Shown: piece after piece, positions 1 to 5,814 of the stretch | Layout of the letters: each line of letters opens with the position of its first letter | How positions within the stretch are numbered: position 1 is the stretch's first letter | The notes under the pieces: model-generated | What the model saw: only the letters and a program-made list of their open reading frames with translations | Databases searched by the model: none | Told to the model about the DNA's origin: nothing | NCBI GenBank assembly: GCA_019894875.1 | Contig: JAGXNR010000158.1 | Location: forward strand, 1 to 5,814 | Length of the DNA stretch: 5,814 nucleotides | Direction of reading: 5' to 3' | From: Promethearchaeota archaeon | GTDB lineage: Archaea > Asgardarchaeota > Lokiarchaeia > Sigynarchaeales > SOKP01 | Made by a program: the position numbers and the translations under genes

Positions 1-628
1 CCCCGAATGGATAGGGGAGCTTACATCCTTAAGGGAGCTACAGCTCTATGATAACCGACTGAAAACGCTGCCAGAGTCCTTCGGGGAACTTAAAGCCTTG
101 CAGATCCTGAAAGCATCCAACAATAACTTACGCAGTCTACCCGATTCTATTGGTAATCTGAAATCACTTAGAGTGCTTGAACTACACAGTAATCTGCTCT
201 TGACAATTCCAAAAACAATAGGGAGTCTTGAAAGTCTAAGAGAGTTAGATTTAGAAAAGAATCTATTGTCAGTTGTTCCTGATTCTATTGGAAAGCTTGA
301 AAATTTAGAGATGTTGATCCTACGAAACAATAAATTGACTTGTTTACCTGATTATATTAAGAATCTGAGAAATCTGAGGATTCTGAGCATAGGTAGCAAT
401 AAAATTGGAACTCTATCTAATTCATATGAAAAACTCCAAAAATTAGAGAGTATAGATATCTCAAACAATCCAATAAATAAAATGCCAGAATTTATATATA
501 ATTTATTGAATTTAAACAAGATTGATATCAGAAGGATCAGATCTATTGAATCTCAAATCTCATTAGATAAATTTAATAATAATCATATAACAATTTTTCT
601 CAACGGGCAAAAAATTATTAAAAAATAG
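1..628 (+). CDS. Leucine-rich-repeat protein, C-terminal part (5' end outside window)
   Basis: The reading frame is open from base 2 to a TAG stop at 626-628, giving 208 visible residues. The ATG at 98 lies inside a repeat and is not the start, because codons from base 2 onward already encode an LRR. The repeats are 23 residues (69 bases) long and follow the pattern LPxxIGxLxxLxxLxLxxNxLxx. One nearly complete unit is followed by about six full ones, such as LPDSIGNLKSLRVLEL, and a degenerate last one. The end (ITIFLNGQKIIKK) looks like a natural cap and basic tail rather than a break. LRRs of this type, as in Shoc2 or RSU1, form curved solenoids that bind other proteins; there is no enzymatic motif here. 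No signal peptide or membrane segment is visible in this part, so a cytoplasmic binding role is inferred. The missing N-terminus could carry another domain, for instance a small GTPase as in ROCO proteins, but nothing here shows it. GC content drops strongly from 5' to 3'. Confidence 0.93.
   Translation, partial: PEWIGELTSLRELQLYDNRLKTLPESFGELKALQILKASNNNLRSLPDSIGNLKSLRVLELHSNLLLTIPKTIGSLESLRELDLEKNLLSVVPDSIGKLENLEMLILRNNKLTCLPDYIKNLRNLRILSIGSNKIGTLSNSYEKLQKLESIDISNNPINKMPEFIYNLLNLNKIDIRRIRSIESQISLDKFNNNHITIFLNGQKIIKK
2..550 (+). repeat. Tandem 69-bp (23-residue) leucine-rich repeat units
   Basis: Within the LRR gene the coding units repeat every 69 bases. At DNA level most copies have diverged. 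Units two periods apart still share a 14-base stretch with one mismatch: CCCGATTCTATTGG at 140-153 and CCTGATTCTATTGG at 278-291, exactly 138 bases apart. This shows the array grew by duplication of 69-bp units. The last units (from about residue 120 of the visible protein) keep the leucine spacing but lose the IG pair after LPxx. Confidence 0.85.
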
Positions 629-643
629 AAAAAATTGAAAAAA
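609..643 (-). terminator. Probable T-rich terminator of the giant minus-strand gene
   Basis: Four runs of six A on the + strand lie at 609-614, 620-625, 629-634 and 638-643. On the minus strand these are four T6 tracts, starting about 13 bases past the TAA stop of the giant gene. There is no GC-rich stem before them, so this resembles archaeal oligo-T termination more than a bacterial hairpin terminator. The first two runs overlap the last codons of the convergent LRR gene, whose Lys-rich tail (KIIKK) partly explains them. Function is inferred from position and composition. Confidence 0.5.
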
Positions 644-655
644 GATTCTTTAACA

Positions 656-3600
656 TTATCTTAGATCGGTTAGCTTAGACCTACCTACGATGAAGATCCC
701 TAAACTTATGAAGTGTCCGAATATCTTATCTTTTACATAATCAAACATTGTGTTAGCATTGCTGTCTTGTTCATGATTATTGAATCCATTGAAATTCATT
801 ATATCTCTATACTGAAATATTTTTTTAAAATCGTTTTCAAAGGCTTCAAAGGCTTCTTGTGTCAATACAGCCCCTGCTCCTGTCTGAGTCCAAACAAAAG
901 AACCCTCTATTCTGCGGCTGCTGAATACAGTCCCGTCATGTAAAATATCGTTATCATATAAATCAAAGATGTCTAGGTTGAGAAAGTTATCTCCCACGTT
1001 TAAGGTGTTGCTTGACTCAACTTTTACATTCACGAAAACATTGGGTTCCATGGTCATTAAGAGGAGCATGCTCACGACTGCCTCTGTAAGCTGTCTTGAG
1101 TCTGAAGGTTTAAATATAATTTCGTGCCCACTAAATTCTGTATCAAATAAAGTTTTTATATATAAATAATCACCAGCAGGAAAATCTTTTTGTTCCGTCG
1201 AAATTTTGTAGTTTTTGTCTATTCCATTAGTGGTCCTACCAAGAAAATCTATTTTCAAAGTATCCCCTACCGGTGCCTTAGTAAAGATTTCCTTTAACTT
1301 GTCATAAGCGGTCATAAACTTTTCACTGAAACCAGAACTCCATACTATATCGAAATCATTGTAAAACTGAGACACTCCTTCTGAAATTTGGTTAACACCA
1401 AATGACCATCGATACATAGCGTTTGACGTAATCAAGGAACTATCTATTGCACTTCTAAGGTCATTAGAGTTTGGTGCTATTGGTATTCCAGACCAAGTTT
1501 TTATCTCGAAACTTTGTTTTGTAAAACCGAGTAATCTTAAGAATAACGAGTAATCTACATCACGTGAACCGGGATTCTGGATCCTTCTCATCAACTGGAC
1601 TCTATCAACAGTCTTTAAAATCGTAGAGGAATAAACAAAATTATTGTCAAATAACATATTTTCATAAAAGTCATATATTTCAGTTACTCCGTCTAAAAGC
1701 ATCGTGTTTAACTTCTTTACTTCCTTTGGGCTTCCAAGAAATTGTGAGAAATGCTTGTTGATAATTTGGTTTATAGCAAATAAATAGTCTCCTGGATTTT
1801 TCGGGTTAAATAATTGATAATAGTTTGCAACAAAATCATTTTTAAGAGGCATTATACCTAACTTAGTTCCGAACATAAATATCCCCGTAAAGTATATCTG
1901 TTTTCGTGGCTTAAATGATAAATACTGGGGTCCAATGTCTCCTTTTGTTGTATCATAATGTGATCTTCCTACAAAATCGTTCAGCAATTTTGCTTGGAGT
2001 TCTGATCTATGAATAGAAAAATCGATCCTGTATTCTTGTGAATCATCAGAATCTTGAGCGAATGTCATAATTCCTGCTAATAAGCAGATAAATGCAGGAT
2101 AACCGAGAGCATCTTGAAGTGCTGCGTTAATCATGGCTATCTGGTTATCTGAACCGGTATACAAACCAACTCCGAGGCTGTCATGACCTTTAAAGACGAG
2201 ATTTGGTGGACTAGGTGGTTTAACATCTTTTTGTATTATGTTGAACCACTCTTCATAGAACTGTTGTCTAGTTACCACACTTGGTGCAAATGTACCATCC
2301 GCTTGGATTGTTCCTCTAGTGATTTTCGCGAAATCCGCATTTGTTAATCCTAATTTGCTCAAGATTTTCTTGAATCCTTCTACGGTGTATATTATTTCAC
2401 TTTCAAGTAAGTTCAAGAAATAGTTGTCAACTGCTAATGGTTGAGTTCCTTTAAAATTCCCGCTAAACATTCCTTCTCCTGCTAATTGAGTTAGGACTCT
2501 AGAATAAGATTCGATTCTCTGAGACCATTCTGGTAAAATAGTGTTGAACGGAATTATATTAACGTCCTTTCCTTTGTAATTTGTGAACGGTATACGTAAA
2601 TTTGGGAAGGGATCAGGTGAAGACTCAGTATTTTGAAGGTTTAAGATAACATCTGTTAAACCTGTTATAATAATATAACCACGAGTAAAGGTATAAGCTG
2701 CCATAAATTTTGATTGGAATGAAATGATATTTTTGTCAAGTAATAAATCATAATCGTAATCAAAGTCAAAGAATTCTTCAGCCCAGTAAAAATTCTTATG
2801 TATACGAACTTCATCTTTGGTAAAGATAAGTTTACTGTTAAGTTTGTAATCCTGTCCGTCCGCTGCATAAATATTATGATACACTATATCAGTATTCCAA
2901 TCTTGCCAACCTTCCTCAAGGAAAAGTGTTGATCCCCCTCCAATAGGATTTAATGTAGTTGGGACTTTTTTTAAATTATTAGTCTCAATTAATGAGGTCG
3001 GAACTAAAATTAAATTCGCGTATGGTGCAAAATTGTTCTTTATGTGAAAAACTTTAAGAGCGCCTTCGTACTTAACTCGATATTCTGCTAATTCTAAATC
3101 ACTCGTAATGCACCTAACACCTTCACTAGAAGCAGGATCATATACAAAAGCCCATCCGTTAATAAAATCATTTTGGATACTTAATTTATTGTCTGAACGG
3201 AAATGGGGATCGAAATCATAAGATAAAGACAATAAAACCCGTGGTTTTCTACCTGAAATAGTTGATGGTAAGCTAACCGCTATCTGGTCTAAATTACGCT
3301 TTAGTAAGGTTAAAAGCTGTTGGTAGCCATTACCGTCACTTAGTATTGTTGGAAAGTGAGTAGATTTAAATTCTACGAGTGCAGTTCCTAGGACTTTTGC
3401 CTTAAAGTCTTTATCGGCAAAAAGATCCTTAATAAATTTTTTAAGTGTGAGCTCAGTTATAATAACATGTGATTTTGCTCTAATTATGATCTCTGAATTT
3501 ATTAACTTCACTAATTCGACCAAAAACAGTTCATGGTCTTCAAGCTTGTGCCCAAGATCCGACATACCCTTAGAAAGAAGATTCTTTAATAGTGTTCTTA

Positions 3601-4654
3601 CGTCACTAAATGCCTCTGATGGAAAGTTCAACTGAGAAACAAGCGGAGCGGCTAATGTAATGATCTGAGTAGTTAGTGATGGTATTAATGAAGAATCCCT
3701 AGATCTGTCAAAGGCGTTAATTAGAGAGGAGAGAGCGTCATTTCCAAGCATATTTGGTAAATTAAACTGTGAAACCTCGAAAATATTCTCTAATATGGTC
3801 GATTTTATCTCCGAAGCGAAAGATGTGTCCATTATTTCAACGATAGCTAAAGCATCGTATATCCTTCCAGCTGGGGTGGTTGAAGATGAATAAAAATCGA
3901 CATCATTAAGTCCTTCTAGCTGTAGTTTATTTGAATAAGCAGGATTTTTCGGATCATATATAGTACTACCATAAACTTTTTGATTGAATAAATCTGCTAT
4001 AGAATATTTAGGTTCTGTTTCAACTTTTTGGATTAAGTTTTTGAAAAAAGCGTTGGTTCGGTATGACAATGCATATAAATTATATCTAACCTCCATTAAC
4101 GGAGCTTGCCAGCCCATACGTGGGATCACAATCTTGTCAGTGATCGTGTTGCTTGTTACGAAACTAGTTAAAAAGGATTCCAAAATTCTCTGTTTCCCTT
4201 CATCTGACTTGAAGATTGTACGAAGCTCTTCTTTATGAAAGGGATCTGATAAATATGAGTTGAGTTTATTCATAGCTAGTTGGGTGTCTATATTGTCAAA
4301 GATGCCTGCTTTTTCCATTAAAAGTGATAAAATCCCAAAGTTTTGGCGATTATCAAAGGTATCCCAAATTCTTCCCAATTCTGTTTTTTGAAAACCTTTT
4401 CTAACAAAAAGAGCATAAAGACTGTCAACTAATTTTGAATAAGCAGTTTGATAATCACCTTGAAAATCATTTATGCCGAAATATGATTCGAAATAAGACT
4501 TGAGCATAGAATCGTAAGGTTGACGTTTATCGCTCTCAAGATATGTATCAAGATCTGGTTGTGTGTTTAAATAGTTCTTTTCATTCAGAATTTCGAGATA
4601 TATATTTCGAAGTTTTATCTCAATTAGAATTTTTATTTCACAAAAGCAATTCAA
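656..4654 (-). CDS. Giant protein of unknown function (about 1283-1332 aa)
   Basis: A single uninterrupted minus-strand frame of 1332 codons ends at a TAA at 656-658. I recognise no family. The product looks soluble: no signal peptide, and only mildly hydrophobic stretches near residues 853-866 (PAFICLLAGIMTFA) and 1193-1202. It is rich in Asn, Asp, Phe and Tyr and has only four cysteines (3, 5, 515, 857). Residues 50-460 look largely helical. Residues 470-720 look strand-rich, with an aromatic-acidic patch at 627-640 (EFFDFDYDYDLLLD). Two similar segments, LGLTNADF (768-775) and LGFTKQSF (1042-1049), hint at internal duplication. The start is uncertain. The longest reading uses a TTG at 4654 with no ribosome-binding site. 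The first ATG is at 4507 (residue 50), also without one, and a TATA-like TATTTAAAC lies 58 bases upstream of it (4565-4573). The 5' end overlaps the opposite-strand helicase frame, so this gene may itself be truncated. An intact frame of this length argues for selection on a real protein. A structural role, viral or cellular, is possible but unsupported. Confidence 0.8.
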   Translation of the reverse strand: MNCFCEIKILIEIKLRNIYLEILNEKNYLNTQPDLDTYLESDKRQPYDSMLKSYFESYFGINDFQGDYQTAYSKLVDSLYALFVRKGFQKTELGRIWDTFDNRQNFGILSLLMEKAGIFDNIDTQLAMNKLNSYLSDPFHKEELRTIFKSDEGKQRILESFLTSFVTSNTITDKIVIPRMGWQAPLMEVRYNLYALSYRTNAFFKNLIQKVETEPKYSIADLFNQKVYGSTIYDPKNPAYSNKLQLEGLNDVDFYSSSTTPAGRIYDALAIVEIMDTSFASEIKSTILENIFEVSQFNLPNMLGNDALSSLINAFDRSRDSSLIPSLTTQIITLAAPLVSQLNFPSEAFSDVRTLLKNLLSKGMSDLGHKLEDHELFLVELVKLINSEIIIRAKSHVIITELTLKKFIKDLFADKDFKAKVLGTALVEFKSTHFPTILSDGNGYQQLLTLLKRNLDQIAVSLPSTISGRKPRVLLSLSYDFDPHFRSDNKLSIQNDFINGWAFVYDPASSEGVRCITSDLELAEYRVKYEGALKVFHIKNNFAPYANLILVPTSLIETNNLKKVPTTLNPIGGGSTLFLEEGWQDWNTDIVYHNIYAADGQDYKLNSKLIFTKDEVRIHKNFYWAEEFFDFDYDYDLLLDKNIISFQSKFMAAYTFTRGYIIITGLTDVILNLQNTESSPDPFPNLRIPFTNYKGKDVNIIPFNTILPEWSQRIESYSRVLTQLAGEGMFSGNFKGTQPLAVDNYFLNLLESEIIYTVEGFKKILSKLGLTNADFAKITRGTIQADGTFAPSVVTRQQFYEEWFNIIQKDVKPPSPPNLVFKGHDSLGVGLYTGSDNQIAMINAALQDALGYPAFICLLAGIMTFAQDSDDSQEYRIDFSIHRSELQAKLLNDFVGRSHYDTTKGDIGPQYLSFKPRKQIYFTGIFMFGTKLGIMPLKNDFVANYYQLFNPKNPGDYLFAINQIINKHFSQFLGSPKEVKKLNTMLLDGVTEIYDFYENMLFDNNFVYSSTILKTVDRVQLMRRIQNPGSRDVDYSLFLRLLGFTKQSFEIKTWSGIPIAPNSNDLRSAIDSSLITSNAMYRWSFGVNQISEGVSQFYNDFDIVWSSGFSEKFMTAYDKLKEIFTKAPVGDTLKIDFLGRTTNGIDKNYKISTEQKDFPAGDYLYIKTLFDTEFSGHEIIFKPSDSRQLTEAVVSMLLLMTMEPNVFVNVKVESSNTLNVGDNFLNLDIFDLYDNDILHDGTVFSSRRIEGSFVWTQTGAGAVLTQEAFEAFENDFKKIFQYRDIMNFNGFNNHEQDSNANTMFDYVKDKIFGHFISLGIFIVGRSKLTDLR

Positions 4655-5814
4655 GAGAGGGGCTCGATAATAAAGATAAACGTGAACGTGATGCCTTAGA
4701 AATCAAAAGAGATAAGATGAGAAATGGAAAGCAACCCTATGATACATTCAGTTTCTTGAGAAATTATGGTTTTTTACCAAATTACGCGTTTCCAAGTGAT
4801 ACTACATTGCTGACTATGTTTAATCAAGACAAATCTAAATATTACGATAATTGGCGATCTTCCGTAATAGCGATTCGAGAATTTGCTCCTCATAATCAAG
4901 TGTACTTTTTAGGTAATAAGTATAATATCAATAGAGCTATGGTTAAATCTGAAGGGGGAGAATTAAATATCGATAACATTTATATTTGCGAAAATTGTAA
5001 TGAAATTTTGATCGATAGCGCAAGTTCAAACTCTACTTCTCTAATAAAGTGCCCGAATTGCGATGCCGAAATAAAATTAAGTAGTTTCAAATCAAGCCTT
5101 AGGTTTCCTCAAATGTTCTCGACAAGTGGACCAAGAATTACCTGCGACGAAGAAAATAGGCAGATCAAGGGATATGAAATAACAATAAATTACAAGCATA
5201 AAAAATCCAAAATTGTAAATTATGAAATCATATGTGATCAAAACCAGATCGCAAGAATCTCGTATGAACATAATGGAAATATTTATATGGTAAATAAAGG
5301 TTCTCGGATCAAATCGAAAACTACAAATGAAATTGAACTTCATAGTTTTAACTTCTGCAGTGCTTGTGGTCAATGGTTACGCGATAATGAAGCAACAACC
5401 CATATTGAGGTGTGTCCTAAGGGTGGTAGCGAACGCCATCTCCAAAAAGATTTCTGGTTATTTATTGATGGAAATCACGATGTAGTAGTATTTGATTTTC
5501 CTTTAATTGGAGATTTCGATCCAACTTCTTATTACACTACTTTAAAGGAAGCTATAATTCAGAGTATAATGCTCACATATAATTTAGAAGAGTCAGAAAT
5601 AAGTAGTTTTCTCAACCCAGTTCCAGGTAAAAATGAGCAATCGATTGTTATTTTTGAAACAGAAGAAGGAGGCACGGGAGTATTAAAATCGTTGCTAAAT
5701 ACCTCACTAGACCGATTTGATAAATTTATTGAAAATTTATTTAGAATATTACATGTTAAATCGCTAGAACCTTATGAAGAGACTATGGATGCTTGCATAA
5801 CCGCGTGTTATAAC
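4543..5814 (+). CDS. DUF1998-type DEAD/DEAH helicase-like protein, C-terminal part lacking the ATPase half (3' end outside window)
   Basis: The frame is open from 4510, after a TAG at 4507-4509, to the window end. In-frame ATGs lie at 4543 and 4717, neither with a clear ribosome-binding site. Numbering from 4543 (424 residues visible), a charged, probably helical segment (about 52-66) leads into FLRNYGFLPNYAFP (71-84), a conserved stretch of large DUF1998 helicases. REFAPHNQVYFLGNKY follows, another stretch typical of the family. A zinc-ribbon pattern comes next: C149-x2-C152 and C170-x2-C173. A second metal-site candidate is C272-x2-C275 with H287 and C291. The DUF1998 core is EEGGTG (374-379). 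C418 and C422 begin the terminal cysteine cluster, cut by the window edge at a codon boundary. Relatives such as MrfA (mitomycin repair) and DISARM-associated helicases unwind DNA using N-terminal RecA-like domains. Those domains are absent here, and the giant gene occupies that place on the opposite strand. It is therefore a 5'-truncated remnant, a stand-alone C-terminal protein, or the product of a false sequence join. Family assignment is firm; activity is doubtful. Confidence 0.82.
   Translation, partial: MYQDLVVCLNSSFHSEFRDIYFEVLSQLEFLFHKSNSREGLDNKDKRERDALEIKRDKMRNGKQPYDTFSFLRNYGFLPNYAFPSDTTLLTMFNQDKSKYYDNWRSSVIAIREFAPHNQVYFLGNKYNINRAMVKSEGGELNIDNIYICENCNEILIDSASSNSTSLIKCPNCDAEIKLSSFKSSLRFPQMFSTSGPRITCDEENRQIKGYEITINYKHKKSKIVNYEIICDQNQIARISYEHNGNIYMVNKGSRIKSKTTNEIELHSFNFCSACGQWLRDNEATTHIEVCPKGGSERHLQKDFWLFIDGNHDVVVFDFPLIGDFDPTSYYTTLKEAIIQSIMLTYNLEESEISSFLNPVPGKNEQSIVIFETEEGGTGVLKSLLNTSLDRFDKFIENLFRILHVKSLEPYEETMDACITACYN
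4587..4616. promoter_or_regulatory. Near-perfect AT-rich palindrome between the two head-to-head genes
   Basis: The core at 4592-4611 reads TTCGA-G-ATATATAT-T-TCGAA. Nine of its ten symmetric pairs are complementary, and the tenth is a G/T wobble. Symmetry extends outward to 4587-4616, where 12 of 15 pairs are complementary and the other three are G/T. The centre holds an ATATATAT tract that could serve as a TATA element on either strand. It lies 80 bases upstream of the giant gene's ATG at 4507 and 101 bases upstream of the helicase-frame ATG at 4717, so it could be an operator shared by divergent promoters. It could equally be the footprint of a rearrangement. No regulator gene is visible nearby. 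Confidence 0.4.

Noticed and set aside
46..330. Minus-strand open frame of 94 codons opposite the LRR gene
   Set aside because: It is antisense to the repeat units. Its Ser- and Leu-rich periodic sequence mirrors the LRR codons, and the + frame is clearly the coding one.
713..1169. Two plus-strand open frames (713-943 and 969-1169) inside the giant gene
   Set aside because: They have no domain, no start signal and lie wholly within the uninterrupted minus-strand gene, so they are chance open frames.
2665..2868. Minus-strand 67-codon frame within the giant gene in another frame
   Set aside because: It is a short out-of-frame shadow with no recognisable features.
3447..4238. Plus-strand open frames at 3447-3635 and 3984-4238
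   Set aside because: Both are antisense to the giant gene, with no supporting motif or start signal.
656..4654. Insecticidal Tc-toxin TcA-like protein, suggested by the LGLTNADF segment
   Set aside because: The resemblance is limited to a few residues, and no toxin-specific regions or TcB/TcC partners are visible.
600..4700. Giant gene as a classical insertion sequence or transposon
   Set aside because: I found no terminal inverted repeats, no target-site duplication around 629-660 or 4580-4700, and no transposase or integrase motif.
5092..5373. Minus-strand 93-codon frame with hydrophobic stretches resembling membrane segments
   Set aside because: It lies opposite the zinc-binding part of the DUF1998 protein. 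The + frame carries conserved cysteine motifs, so this is a shadow.
4543..5814. Stand-alone DISARM DrmB (DUF1998 protein without helicase)
   Set aside because: The LPNYAFP and REFAPHNQVYFLG stretches belong to the DUF1998 helicases, and I see no DrmB-type beginning or neighbouring drmA or drmC. DISARM membership cannot be claimed from this window.

Overview
The window is AT-rich prokaryotic-style DNA with three coding regions and almost no intergenic space. No RNA genes, CRISPR array or recognisable insertion-sequence ends are visible. The organism cannot be fixed from the sequence. Tandem 23-residue leucine-rich repeats, the lack of clear Shine-Dalgarno sites, T-run termination and a very large gene with no recognised domain would fit an archaeon. 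Asgard lineages are one guess because such LRR proteins are common there, but a low-GC bacterium is not excluded.

Region 1 (1-628, +) is the 3' end of a leucine-rich-repeat protein whose start lies before the window. About eight 23-residue repeats are visible, ending in a short basic tail. GC content falls steeply along it, from about 50% in the first 120 bases to about 20% in the last 120.

Region 2 (656-4654, -) converges on the LRR gene with 27 bases between the stop codons. It encodes a giant protein of about 1280-1330 residues that I do not recognise. It looks soluble, has few cysteines, is rich in Asn, Asp, Phe and Tyr, and has no obvious catalytic motif. Four A6 runs on the + strand (609-643) would read as a T-rich terminator for it.

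Region 3 (about 4543-5814, +) is the C-terminal part of a DUF1998-type DEAD/DEAH helicase-like protein. It shows the conserved LPNYAFP segment, two cysteine clusters, the DUF1998 core EEGGTG, and the start of the terminal cysteine cluster at the window edge. The helicase ATPase half that normally precedes these parts is absent; the opposite-strand giant gene occupies that position instead.

The most informative place is the head-to-head junction at about 4510-4720. The giant ORF and the helicase remnant overlap there on opposite strands, neither has a convincing start, and a near-perfect palindrome (4587-4616) sits in the middle. This could be a divergent regulatory region with a shortened helicase gene, a genomic rearrangement that truncated one or both genes, or an assembly or amplification chimera. 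I see no evidence that the three genes form one pathway. The helicase family is associated with DNA repair and phage defence (MrfA, DISARM DrmA/DrmB), so a defence or mobile-element context is possible but unproven.
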